Origin: Anthostomella pinea
Taxonomy: Eukaryota; Ascomycota; Sordariomycetes; Xylariales; Xylariaceae
Direction: 5' to 3'
Length of the DNA: 64,000 nt
NCBI GenBank assembly: GCA_963556695.1
Contig: CAUWAG010000003.1
Coordinates: 5,766,001 to 5,830,000 of the forward strand
Both the position numbers and the translations under genes were made by a program. Of the stretch, positions 11,314 to 23,674 are shown in pieces (the first letter of the stretch is position 1; the number at the start of each line of letters is the position of its first letter). The notes beneath the pieces were generated by a model. That model was not told the origin of the DNA. It saw only the letters and a program-made list of their open reading frames with translations, and ran no database searches.

Positions 11314-14300
11314 AGCCAGCATGCGATATGGGCGAACACTGGTTGCAATCAATGAGGACTTGTTCGTTGCACACATCCAGTGCTCATCCGTCGATGAAAC
11401 CTCCTAACCATGAATCCAGCGAGGCCATGTGTTCAGGCCTTCCTTGACTTGAAGCAATCATGTGAGGCACCCACAGAGTAGGAAGACCTACAGAATTACC
11501 CCAGGTCATGTGGATAAAGGGACGGGCCAGGCTGATCCGGGGTTTTCGGATCCTTCCTGTCCGCGTCCTCTGTCCCGCAGCATGGTAGGATCGAACAATG
11601 ATGTCGTCTGACAGCTGACTTGGGAAGAAACCGCCTCATCCTGGGGGCTGAGCTGACACCTAAAGTATCGACCGGTTGGTCGCACGTGGCGTGCCAACGT
11701 AAGGTACCTAGCCAGGCCGGGGGTCTTGAATCTGAAACTTGGGAGGAATCCAGGTGGCACGGACAGCCTACGAGATCTGCTCAAATTGATCCCAAGCCGT
11801 GACCGTAGAACGGATTCTGGATCCCGCCATCGTGGTGCGAAACGCGTGGCTACTAATAATGGTGTTTTCGCCATCAGATGTCAGGATGCGTGACCGTCAA
11901 AGATGCAGGCGGCCCGTTCCTGCAGTGGGCGTTTGTGGGTCCCCGTCGGTCGGTCGCTGTAGCGGCAAGGGGAATGGCATGTGTAGTGTCGGTGGCAACT
12001 TCGGGATGCGCTGCCGGATGACGCAGCCCACCCAGACCGACGGTGTCAGGCCTGCAGGAGGAAAGGCCGATCTGATGATCGGTTGCATTGTACCACCGTA
12101 TTGGCATGCAGGATGGAATATTTGCTCCTGACGATCTATGCGCAGCACAGCACATGCACGCGTGCCACGCCGCCACGACATCCTCCCAGGGGGAGGCTTC
12201 ATCGTCAAAAAATGGCCACCGTTCGTTGGCTGCCTGTCGCCCGAGTGTGTGGGTGTTGTCAAAAATAAACAGGTTGTGCTACAATAGAAGATAAGGCCGG
12301 CGCCGGCACTTCCATCTCTTCCGCCCGTTGGTGCGGTTCCAGAATAGATAGCTAGCTATTGGATCTTGGAGGATTCGGGTTTCGACGGTTCGCTATTGTT
12401 CCCCAGCTAGGGAAGTACAGGCCAGATATTCTTGGTCTCTTATCAGAGTGCAACCATCCATTCCCATTGCCTCCCGGATCTCTCGGTCAGATGGATACAT
12501 GCAGTCATATCGAGAGGAGAGAGGGGAATGACGAACGACTACCGCGATCAATGTGGGAGACAGCTCAGCTCATAGCTGTCAGTGGAGATCCTTGCAACGG
12601 CTCCGACGGGAGGACTAACAATAATCGCGATGGAGTGGTGCTAATTTAGACTTGTTGCGACCGGCCGGTGCCAGGCGGGAAGCCCAAGATTCCAGTCGAG
12701 ACGCCGTTGAAGGTTGGGAAATTTGGTCATTATGATCGAAAGCGGCCTGTCAGGAGCGGGAATAGGGCAACGTAGAGACCTCGGACCTGTCTCCGAACTC
12801 CGAAGGGCTCAGATTGGCGATGCTGCGAGCCGGCTAGGTACCGGGCGGCCGCTGAGTATATAGTCGCGCGGGTGAAGTGTAAATAAGGGGCCTTATAAGT
12901 TATTATCTATGGGAGTCTTTCCATTCATTAGAATTCACCCCGTCGATTAATTAGGTAAGGTACTGTAGCTCAAGGACCCCGCGGCACAGTCGGCTAGGTG
13001 GCCATACGCAGAGCCGGTGTTGAATTGGGTTTGAAGCCATCGCCAGCTAAGTGACTAGTCCGTTAGGTTCTGCAATCACTCGTGGGCGACAGCTTCACAA
13101 TTGCGGGGTGACAGCTTTGGAACTTCCCGTATTTGGGTTTGGTAGTACCTAGGAAGCAGCATAATGATAATAAATGAGGCTTGCCTGATCCGACATACCG
13201 AAGACCATAAGGTTGTCAACTCGCTGAGACACCTGGTGGATGTAAGGGATCCGATGCTCTTGAAAGAGTGACGACATTGCGGACGCATTAGAAGCTCTTC
13301 CACGGAGAAAACAACCTTCATTGCAATCATGATGGGCAATCATAGACACGGCAGCAAGCAGTTCAAGATACGCCATCCGAGGAAGGCTGTCAGAAGTCAG
13401 AACATGGATCCCCGTCGATTCTCGAAGCAGCACTGTGGGTGTGGATATGGGGAAACCGCGCTTGGTGAAGCTCGGGATGGAGACAACTTTGGACAAGAAT
13501 CAAGTGCCGAGAGGAATCTGGCTCTAGCTGCCCGGCCAGCGGCTGGAGAGTTCAGCTACAGGAATCCGACGAATGCCGTTGATGATAACGATCGATCCCG
13601 CATACACACACACACGTGCATGTGTAGTAGAGAGTCGTACTGGCTGGAGAATGCAGCTCCCGTCGCCCGACTGCGAGGCCGATCAAGGTGGTGTCTTAGT
13701 ACTGTATCTCTGCCAATCAACAGTCGATTGATCCTTCAACTTCAATTTGCACTGATTGAACTCGCCCTTCGCCCTTCGCCCTGTGATCAAGACCGAGCCA
13801 GACAGCCAGAGTTCTGTTTCGGTTGAGATTCCAACGGCGAGGGTTCTAGAATTTGTCAGGAGGGGCCCCGGGCGTGTTGCGCCAGACAACCACCGTGATC
13901 CCGCCATCATGACGCAATCTCGACGCCGAAGTCTCTCAAGGTTCCATTCTCGGGCATAAGACAGAAAATGCTGGAAGTACCAGCCCACAACATAAGGGTA
14001 CATACAGTAATGGATGATGGAGGCATCCGTGATATCTGATCTATAACTGGATGATTTGCCGCATTGGCGCCTCATAATGCATGGGACAATCGTTGATGGT
14101 TGTTGAGGCTGTTTACTTATTTGCTCCGGACCAAACTCTCCCGTGACGACATAACAAGAGCGAGTGGAAACCGGAATAGAGCTCCATAGAAATAAGCAGG
14201 AGAGACCCGCCCGAACACACTGAACACCGATCTCCTCGCAAGGCTGTGATGTTTAGAGTTTTCTTGGACTACATGTACATGCAGACACGTCGGATGCGTT

Positions 14301-15903
14301 CCAATGATTCCCCAGCTCGGAGGATAACGTCCAGGACTCCAGAAGGCAGGCAAATGATTCAAGACTGGCAATAGTACTTAAAGAAGGAGGGACGGTACCT
14401 GTCAAGCCATTAGGGATCGGAACACATCAACATGAAGCCATACCAGCCGCTAATAATACGTGAGTATTTATAACACCTGAAGAATCCGCCATCCTGTCGA
14501 ACCCTCGAACCCTCAAACCCTCAAACCCTCGACTCCCGCGCCTCATCCCAGAGGAGCTTGTACCTGAACTTCCCCCTTGGCCGTCCGTCCGCCCGTATCC
14601 AGCACGACCGAGCGACAATCAACCCAGCGAAAAGCCAATCCGAGAGGTCTTACGTACAACACACACCCGTGACGAGACCACAACCACAACCACAACAGAC
14701 TTCAACTCAAGTCCAAGGCCATTCACAATCGTGTGGCTACACAAGCGGACAAGGCGCAGGTAAGGACATCGGAGGCTGATTTCTATTTTGATTGCGATTC
14801 GTCCGCTTGGAGGTGGTTCACAGTTGGCCTAGCTTGCAGGCTGTTCTGCAGGTGGCTGTCAGGCTGTTTCACGTTTCATCAATGCGATCCAAGGGGAGCT
14901 AGAGGGAGCTGACGGAGGAGCTGACAGGACGCCGCCGAATCCGCGTTGCGCCCCAGAAAAGGACCCATCCATTCCACCATTCCCGTCTGCCAGTCAAGGT
15001 TTGTCTGGCTGATGACGCACCTACGTCACTTTGTTCTCATCCACTAGCGCACGGCAGATCCCACTGTCCCAGCTGGCAGCTGGAAGCTTCGTTCCACGGT
15101 CCACCCACGCTCACAGCCTGAGCCCATGTGCTCGTCCCAATAGCGACGGTTGGTGTCCCTCGACCCCCTCAGCCCCTGTATGATTATTATCCATCATTCC
15201 CATGCCACACCCTTCCGAAGTTCCAAGATTGCGACTGCTGTACTGTGTACTGTGTAAAATTCGCAGTCACTCGGCCCAGGCACCCGACGGTACCCCCCTA
15301 CCCCCTAGCCCCCATCTTGCCATACCAAACCAAACCCCGGGAGGGACACGCTTCGAAAATTCCAAGTTTATTATTAGTCCCAACACTGACGGTGCTTCTT
15401 ATATTTTTGCACAACACCTTCGCTGACTGAGTTTCCACCACTTTATTAGACTTTCTGTCCATTGTCCACCACCTATCGACTCCCCTCTCAACGCTAGATA
15501 CCACTCAGCACACCATCTTGCTTTACGACGGCACGAGCTACCAGGACCCTTCACAAGCGTTGCTCTTCCACGCCCAACGTCCATCGAGCCCCCGTCTGCC
15601 CAGCTTGCCGTCCCCCGTCCCTCCTACTTGACCTCGACCCTTACTGCAAGGACGCTCAACCCCTTCAGCTTCTTCGATACCTATCCGCCCCTGAGTGGCA
15701 TTGCAAACAACAGACTGCCGAGCAGCAACAGTCGCCAACAGCCCACTCTATGCGCCTCGACCTATAGCATATATGAGCGCGTTAGGATACACCTAGCCCG
15801 GACACCACTCGTCACTCAACTGCGATTGCCGTGCAGTCAGACAGTCTCGGCGCATTCCCAGAAACACTTCACGCTCTCCGGGACCAGCCAATAGCTGCCC
15901 ACC
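11314..15903. other. 4.6-kb intergenic region upstream of TPS3
   Basis: No protein of recognisable character is found on either strand; open frames here are short and compositionally random. Features seen are a CA/CAACCA-rich stretch at about 14680-14705, a short (AC)n run near 13605-13615, and a strongly pyrimidine-rich, G-poor block from about 15370 to 15900 directly before the TPS3 start. The block is probably the core promoter and a long 5' leader. GC content is near that of the genes, so this does not look like RIP-mutated repeat. Confidence 0.5.
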
Positions 15904-18900
15904 ATGACTGTCTTTTTGGCTACGTTGTATGTGCATCATCTCTTCATTGCCTGAGCCACCTTCTCCAACCTCATCCTCTTCTCCAATTCGGTATATATGC
16001 AACACCCCCGGCTTCTGCATCGATAAAAATGTGCTTGGGGTAGCTTCAGCCCGCCTGGCATGAGCTCCAACAAGATCTGCCAACCTGCATTGAGATTATT
16101 CAACTCGGGAGTTGCTTCCGCCCAATTGGTGTACCGACATCCGCATGGGCTGAATCTGGTATGAGACTACTGACACTGTTTCCTTCCAGGTTCTTGCCGA
16201 AGACGGTTTACTTCAAGCTCCCAGACGCCCCTCCCGCTAAGGAGCGTCCCCCACGCCGGTCCAACAGCAAAAAGAAGCTGGAACGACCTCCCTTGACGCT
16301 TCGCACCAGTCTATTCGCGCCTCACCCCACGAACTCACCTCCTCTTACCCCAACGGATAGTGAAGGTGCGGTGGAAGATGACGACCTGTTTGTGAACGGA
16401 GACGGACTGCGTGCGAATGTTTCAGACGATGGAGAGTACAGGGCTCCGGCGGATAAAGAGAGCCCAACTTGGGGCAGCCGAGCATTTCAACCCAAATCAC
16501 GCGCCAACTCGCCACCCCCATCCTCCATCCTAGAAGACGCCAAGACGTTGGAGAAGGCGAAGCAACTTGGGAGACAAGGCGTCTCCCAACCGCGAGCCAC
16601 TCGCAGTGACAGCCATGACAGAGTCTTCGCAAACGCAAACTGGCGCATCGTGAATGCCGACCAGGGCAATAGCGGTCTCCGTAATGCGGCAGAAGCTGCG
16701 GCCCGCGATGGGTACACCGGAGAATATACCTGGGTTGGAACTTTGGGAATGCCCACCGATGCCCTCCAGGGAACGCAGCAGAAGCAGGACATTGACGACC
16801 GACTGGCGACAGAGTTCAACATGTACCCCGTCTTCTGCTCAGACAAGGACTTTGACGGACATTATTTGCATTTCTGCAAACAAATCCTGTGGCCTGTCTT
16901 CCACTACCAGATTCCCGACAACCCGAAGAGCAAAGCGTACGAAGACCACTCATGGAAGTTCTACGTCAACCTCAACCAAGCCTTTGCCGATAGGATTATC
17001 AAGAACTGGAAGCGGGGCGACACTATCTGGGTTCACGATTACCACTTGTTGTTGGTGCCTGGCATGGTCCGCAAGAAGCTTCCGGATGCCAAGATCGGCT
17101 TGTTCTTGCATGTCGCTTTCCCCTCTTCCGAAGTCTTCCGCTGCCTTGCGGTGCGAGACGAAATCCTCGAAGGCATGCTGGGCGCCAATCTTATCGGCTT
17201 CCAAATCCCCGAGTACAGCCGCCACTTCCTTCAGACTTGCAGCCGTCTCCTTGCTGTTGAGGCAAACAGTGAGGGTGTTCAGCTGGAAGATCGGTTTGTC
17301 AATGTCATGAGTCATGCCATTGGTATCGACCCAACAAATCTCGACCTTTACCGCCAGGACGCCGAGGTGATGAAGTGGATTGATATCATGCGAGACCGTT
17401 ACAAGGATAAGAAGATCATTGTAGCGCGTGACAAGCTTGACCACGTTCGCGGTGTCCGTCAGAAACTTCTCTCATACGAGTTGTTTCTTAATAAGAACCC
17501 CTCGTGGAGAGACAAGGTCGTTCTGATCCAAGTCGCACTCTCGACAAGCGAGAAAAGTGACCTCGACGCCGCCGTCGGGGATATCGTTACAAGAGTGAAC
17601 TCCTCATGGGCCAACCTTGCCTATTCACCCGTTGTTTATCTAAAGCAGGACATCCCTTACCCTCAGTATTTGGCGCTCTTGACGATAGCAGATGCTCTAA
17701 TGATCACCAGTCAACGTGAAGGCATGAATCTCACGTCTCATGAGTTCGTCGTCTGTCAGGATGGCAGCCACTGTGAGAGCAAGCATGGTTCTCTTATCCT
17801 GTCAGAGTTCACGGGGACAGCGTCGCTTTTCGGTGGGAAGGAGCTATCCATCAATCCTTGGAGTTACAGGCAATGCGCCGAAGCCATCGAGAAAGCGATA
17901 ACTATGCCCGACGATGAGAAAGCGTCACGGTGGTCATCACTACGAGAAGTGGTTGGTCACCACACAGGTTCGCATTGGTTCACGGGCTTCTTGTCACAGC
18001 TGGACCGGATCTACGATGAACAACATCGCCATGACCAGACTTCCGTGCCGCGCTTGAATCTTAGCACTCTCGGTCAGCAATACAGCAACAGCCAGCGACG
18101 GCTCTTCCTCCTGGATCTCGAGGGCACACTCATTCCCTTTGGTCCGATGAATGCCCTCATCCCCATGAATCCTCAGGTGAGTTGAGTTTATATGCAACGT
18201 TGTTATTCTGTACTAAACACTAACAACATCCCAGCGCACACTCGGCGTGCTGAACGATCTTGTTTATGACAGTCGCAATACCGTTTTCGTCATGTCCGCA
18301 CGTAGGCCCGACGAGCTTGACCGACTCTTCCGTCTGGTCCCTAACCTGGGTCTCATTGCTGAGAATGGCTGCTTTGTCAAACACGTCGGTCGGAGTTCCT
18401 GGACCGAGATCGCCGATCGTCAGAAGGTCTCCGTTTGGAAGGAGTCCGTCAAAAGCATTCTCCAATACTATCTGGAACGGACTCCCGGATCAGAGATCGA
18501 GGACCGCAACTGCTCACTGATCTTCCACTACAAGAATGCTGAGGACTACGCCATGGCCGAGAGACAAGCAAGTGACTGGACTTCACATATCAATGAATCA
18601 TGTGATAAGCAACGAGTTCATGCTACGCAGCTTGATGATTCTGTCGTTGTGGAGCCGATTGACTGGACCAAAGAAACTGCAGCTGGTCAGATCTACGAGG
18701 AGATGGTGAAATACGGATCAGGCGCCTCGAGCAATGGTGCGCCCGACTTCCTCATGGTCATTGGCGATGGCCGCGAAGACGAGAAGGTATTCAAATGGGC
18801 CAACCAGTTGAACACCGAGGGCAAGGTGAAGCAAGCGGTGACCGTGAGTCTCGGCAGCCGAAATACCGAAGCTTCCGCCACCTTGACTCAAGGTGTCAGT

Positions 18901-18997
18901 GGTAAGTAGCAAGCCACGTCCACAACTTGGGAGCTTACGACTAACATAAGCACTAGGGGTTCTCGTCACGCTGCAGAAGCTTGCCGGCCTTTCTTAG
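15904..18997 (+). CDS. TPS3: Trehalose-6-phosphate synthase complex regulatory subunit
   Basis: This protein scaffolds and regulates the TPS1-TPS2 trehalose synthase complex. The start is ATG 15904 (CCCACC before it). Exon 1 encodes only MTVFLAT and joins, over a 263-nt intron (15927-16189), to LFLPKTVYFKLP, the conserved N-terminus of the family. Further exons are 16190-18176, 18235-18901 and 18957-18997; total 905 aa. After a Ser/Pro-rich linker comes a GT20-type domain (WVGTLGMPTD; HYLHFCKQILWPVFHY; WVHDYHLLLVPGMVRKKLP; IGLFLHVAFPSSEVFRCL; SQREGMNLTSHEF). The C-terminal HAD-like domain begins LLDLEGTLIPFG, where catalytic phosphatases have DYDGTL. The second Asp of the DxD motif is replaced by Glu and other HAD motifs are degenerate, which supports a non-catalytic TPS3/TSL1 role over TPS2. 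The frame is intact. The symbol TPS3 stands for the TPS3/TSL1 class. Confidence 0.94.
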
Positions 18998-21276
18998 GAG
19001 AAACGCACAATCACACATAGGAGAAGTACTTGATGACCTTGCAGCAGCTGCCCGATAGTCGGCTTCTGCGATTGCTGCCTCTAGCTTGCAAGGATACGAG
19101 GATGATTCCGAGGTTTAGTCTGGCGTTCAGCGAAGTACCCCGCGTAAAGCATTATTCACGAGAAGGCGTATGGTGGTGTTTGTATCCTCAACGGAGTAGC
19201 ATTATGTTTGTTGCCCCATCTTCGCTTCCTGATGCCCCTTTCACGTGTGAATGTATTCATTCTTTCGATGAAGAACCACGGCTGGACCCCATGCCCTTCC
19301 CCTCGCTCCGAGAGCTCATTTCACTAGATTGCTACCTCCTATTTTGTCCTATGGGTTTCGGTCTCAGTTTTCATGTCTCAAGACTAGCACCCTCGATGGG
19401 ATCAACTCTACTTCATAGAACGGCGGGTCCTCGGGCTGGATGGGCCTGGGGGGCGATGATCTCAAGGAAGATTGGATCAGCAGGTGTGTGTACGAATAGG
19501 CTTATTGTCAATATTGTATCGCTACATGCTTACTTCCGTGTTATGCGTATGCATTGTGACGAGAATTCGGGTAATGAGCACTTCTAGGTGTACTCGAGCC
19601 GTGATAAAGTTGCGGATCTGCCAGTGGCACGCAACCATTTCACTGCGGCGTGTGTATTGAGAATTAGTTTAAGGTGCCAGAGGCCGGTGCATGGCTGGTC
19701 AGAGGAATGTTGACTTGGTGTTTGGAAATGGCAACACGCTACGCTACCCTGCAACTCTCTGGCCTCGATGTGAGGCATATGATCTTCATCTCGACTACTG
19801 AAGACATGGCCTTGTCCTTGTTCCAACCACTGAAAGACTGAAAACTGGTGTACCCAAGCATACGTGCACCACACCGTGTAGCAAACAGTCAGATTGACAC
19901 TCTCACAGACGTCCAGAACCCCCGTCTCGTTTGTCCGGACCTCCGTCGTATGCGGTGGCGGTGAGATGTATGTCAGACTCGGGCCTTTTACGTGGCCAAG
20001 AGCATTGACATGCAACCACATCAAGGCCTCGATGGGAGTTAACACGGGGCTGTGCGTAAACATAAATCGTAAGGTAGGGAGGGCGGAGAGGGAAGCTCGT
20101 TTACCCCAGGTGTCCGTCCGTTCGGTCGGTCAATCTCGGTCGGTCGGTCTTTGCAGGTAGGTATCTTTCTTACTCTGCTGCGTGCTTCTGCTTTATGGAT
20201 CGGGGTGCTGAGCAGTTGTAATCCACGGTCTGGCCTGGCGAGATCTCGTTGAGCCTTCTTCCCTTCTTCCCTTCTCCTCGCTCCTCACCCCTGTCATGAG
20301 CGCGAAAGCTCGGAACACTGCGAAGACGGGCAGCGACTATACTCGACCAGTAGCCAGCGTTCATTCGGTAACTACCGATTGACAAGACCGATCTCACCGA
20401 AACACAAACTATAGTATCAGTGTTCCGACTCTCCTAAGGGAGCATCGTCCGCAATCAATGGATTCAGGAGCAGGCAAACCCCCGTCGATGACGAGCGAGG
20501 CGGCGGATACGACGTGGTTCTGGGCTTGGGTGTCGACTTCATATCCGAACTGACCGACTCAATCCATGACCGTGGAAGGTGCAAGGACATTGTTTGAGAG
20601 CATTGCACATTCATATGGTCATGTCTGCGCGCTTGGCCGGACAAGAAGGGGGTGTCGAAGGTGTCGAAGGTGGGAATGGAGGACGTTCGCATGATTATGC
20701 TTGCCGCAATGATGCATCTGAGGCCACTCATCTCACATTATCGGATTGGGGAATAACTCATGAGAAGTTCTGTACATCCCAGACATTCCCCCAATTCAGG
20801 TGGACTCATGTCGTTTGCCTATGAACGTGTTGCCTCCTGAGCAACACGAGGCGTGGAGACGGCGATACTGTGCCATACAAAAAGTCGGGCAGCGGCAGAT
20901 TAGGACAAGTATTGGACGGCGGCAACAGGAATGTCCTGGCTCCAAACTGAAGAAGAACGCCGGGATACCGACTTAAGTGTAGTGTGCGAGCTGAGAAGAT
21001 AGCATTGGTATGGAAACCGGATCCAAGATGTCGGCTTGGATATGTATGATGTATGTCGCGTGAAGAAGGAGAAAGGAAGACATCGCCGCGAAGGCCTTTG
21101 ATAAACTCAGTGTATTACGAACTTAGGCAGACGGTATCGAGTATCTATCTGTCTGGCCTGCGAGAAGGTCTTTGCCAATTAGCCTTAGCTTTCACACCAT
21201 GCTCATCAACTCAATTGTCATCGCTGCATCATTCAGGTTTTCCAAAGTCCGGGGTTCATGGGTCGTCGTTGAGTGA
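18998..21276. other. Intergenic region, no gene supported
   Basis: The first few hundred bases are probably TPS3 3' UTR. A CGGT-rich simple repeat ((GGT/TCGGTC)n) lies at about 20108-20155. Open frames up to 185 codons (19030-19587) have no protein-like composition and I do not call them. Confidence 0.5.
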
Positions 21277-21278
21277 TA

Positions 21279-21318
21279 ACATCTCCCACCCCCCTGCGGA
21301 CCACCCCCCCGCGGACCA
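21279..21318 (+). repeat. Left terminal inverted repeat of the pogo element
   Basis: It begins ACATCTC and is C-rich; 37/40 identical to the reverse complement of 23175-23214. Confidence 0.9.
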
Positions 21319-21449
21319 GCGCGTTCTGACCCACAGACGCGTAATTCACCAACCACCAGGATTATGGTGATCCACCATCTACACCATCACTTTTGCATCT
21401 TTTTTTTCACAAAGCACACTATTTGAATCCTTATCTACTGCTGAATCTC

Positions 21450-22886
21450 ATGATGTCATTTTATAATCGTTAAATAAAAGCTGAAGCCGCCATTTTGGCC
21501 ATCCAACGCGGAGCTCCAGTCCGCTCGTCAGCCCTCGAATGGCAAATCAGTCGCTCGTACATCAACCGACGAATCTCTGGCACCCCAACGCGGAATGAGA
21601 CCAGCGCTCTCTAACAGGCTCTCTCACCGTATCTCAAACATAAATTGGCAAGCTGGGCCCTGGGGCAAGCACGGCTAGGGTATTCTCCGGCGGTCTCTAA
21701 ATTCCGTCTCATGGCCCAGCGGATGCTCCATGCCACCGGGGATGCTCGAGAATTAGGGAAAAATTGGGCATCCAAGTTCCTATCTCGAAACCCGGAAGTC
21801 AAGATAATGAAGTCTCGTGTTATCGATTACAACCGAATGAATGGTACTATAGCAGCAAATATCAACATTTTTTTCGATCGGTATGACACCCCTGACGTGG
21901 TTAACCTCATGCCAGTACGCTAGTACAACGTCGACGAAATGGGAATCGCCCAGGGGGTTGGGGACTCCCATTGGGTGGTCTCCGAGGCCTCTGGTAACGT
22001 GGCTATGAAGAAAGGGGTCGAGAAGGGTGAATGGATAATTGCCCCAGAGTGTGTGAGCGGATCTGGTGAGACCTTGCCGCCGCTGGTGATTCTCAAGGGG
22101 ATTAACGTACAAGCCCAGTAATTTAGCAACCAAAACGAGGGCAAATTCACTGACTGGAGGTTTATTACGTCGCCCAATGGATGGACCTCAAATTCTATTG
22201 TGTTAGAATGGCTTTAATGTATCTTTATTCCTCACATTTGGGAGGTCCACGGCAACACATGGGTGGTTTTGGTGTGTGATGGCCACGACTCCCACACGAA
22301 TGACGAGTTCCTAGCCACTTGCTTGAGAAACAAAGTATGGTTGATCTTTTATGAACCTCACTGTTCCCATGTAGTCCAGGTATTAGATGTGGGAGTCTTC
22401 AATTTGGTGAAAAAGAGGTTAAAAACCTTACTCCAAGAGACGCCCAGCGGCCGTCTGGGACTCAGGCCATCTAAGGAGGAGGTTTTGGAGTGCTACGAGC
22501 AGGCCCGGAAGGACACAATGACGCTTCTTAACATCAGAATTGCCTGGAAAAAGACTGGGATTGTTCCTCGCAACAGAACGGAGGCATTGAAATCGAAATA
22601 TGTGATTCTAAAGAACAAGGGGGTGGCCAGGGCACGCCAGAGGGACTCTAAGGCTTCCGAGCGAGCCACAACACCAGATTTTCTCGAGATAGTAGCTAAA
22701 ACCATTGTCATAACACCCTCTGGAAGCCGGGCTTTGCAGGAGAGTGCTCAAAAGCTCGAAAGAAAGGACCCTTCCTTTGGGGGGCCCTTTGAGCGCTTGT
22801 TGGTGCAGAAGGCTGGCAAGGCCATGGATATTCAGGCTGCTATCATTGCAAATTTACGGGCCAAATGTGAGCTGCTTAAGGCTTAA
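21450..22886 (+). pseudogene. pogo-like transposase, five nonsense codons
   Basis: The frame reads from ATG 21450 through to a stop at 22884-22886 without any frameshift (about 478 codons), but is interrupted by stops at 21471, 21612, 21921, 22119 and 22215. Between the stops are the family's parts: an N-terminal helix-turn-helix (EAAILAIQRGAPVRSSALE), a CENP-B-like DNA-binding region (LGKNWASKFLSRNPEVKIMKSR), and the DDE_1 core with NVDEMGIAQG (first Asp), VLVCDGHDSHTND (second Asp) and the EPHCSHVVQVLDVGVF segment (third Asp). Each stop can arise from CAA or CAG by one C-to-T change, the pattern left by repeat-induced point mutation. The C-terminus is Lys/Arg-rich. It is inactive as it stands. 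Confidence 0.9.
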
Positions 22887-23174
22887 ATGGCTAAAAAAGC
22901 TAATACCACTCAAAAAGCAGTCAAACCAACACCAGGGGAACAATTCGTCACAATGGCTAACATAAGGGAGGCCAAAATAGAGATAAGAAACAGGAGGGTC
23001 TATAGGGACTCCGCTGCAGGCGAAGAGGTCCCATAAGAGGTCCCTAGTGAAGATTTAGGGTCAGAATCGGATTCTGGGAGCTGTATTATGGTTAGAACAC
23101 CACGACCTTAGTGTATTTAGCAACTGTGGTGGTTGTAGATGGCTTCATCTGAATGAGAGTGGTGTGGTGTGGAG

Positions 23175-23214
23175 TGGTCCGTGGGGGGGTGGTCCGCAGG
23201 GGGGGGTGAGATGT
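23175..23214 (-). repeat. Right terminal inverted repeat of the pogo element
   Basis: It is the inverted match of 21279-21318 and ends GAGATGT next to the TA target duplication. Confidence 0.9.
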
Positions 23215-23216
23215 TA

Positions 23217-23674
23217 TGCGGTGACCAGGTCTATCTACGTGACAACTTCTCTGAATATCTCTAACAACGTTTCAGCAATACTTAATAGGTAGGTAGTCGG
23301 CTCTAGGCCATTCGTTATGCAACCAGTCTTGCCGATCGCTGGATACGATTCTATGATTAGCAAGGATTTTGTCAGATATCATAACAGTGGCGTATTCAGC
23401 TTGTTGTGATTGCTGTGAGCAGCATATGTGTCATCCTCTGGGATCACACGTAATAGCTATCAGAGGTACCTTTCCAACCTATTTAAGTAAGATAGTACCC
23501 CTATCAGCTATCGTTATTCCTCTTGTAATATAAAGCATTCTTAATGTTATAGATTCAAAAACAAGGGATACCATTGTGATCGATAAAACGCCGCGGCCTA
23601 ATGCCTTTAGTATGAAAACCGTAGGTGCAATAAAGAGCGTCAAAGTAGATATCCGTTTAGTCGCTGTCGCTCGA
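23217..23674. other. Spacer between transposon and kinase-like gene
   Basis: No gene is seen. The base composition is AT-richer than in the housekeeping block. Confidence 0.5.

Larger units (their letters stand above)
21279..23214 (+). mobile_element. pogo/Fot-type DNA transposon, inactivated
   Basis: The element is 1936 bp, flanked by TA on both sides (21277-21278 and 23215-23216), the target-site duplication of the Tc1/mariner/pogo superfamily. It has 40-bp terminal inverted repeats (21279-21318 and 23175-23214) that agree at 37 of 40 positions and contain two blocks of CGGACCAC followed by C-runs. The single open frame inside is a pogo-like DDD transposase with five stop codons and no frameshift. 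Near-identical ends with a dead coding frame suggest a fairly recent insertion followed by point mutation. Confidence 0.92.

Noticed and set aside
13329..13826. 165-codon open frame in the TPS3 upstream region
   Set aside because: Overlaps open frames on the opposite strand and lacks any protein-like feature; likely chance.
19030..19587. 185-codon open frame downstream of TPS3
   Set aside because: No conserved motif, irregular composition, and it lies where the TPS3 3' UTR is expected.
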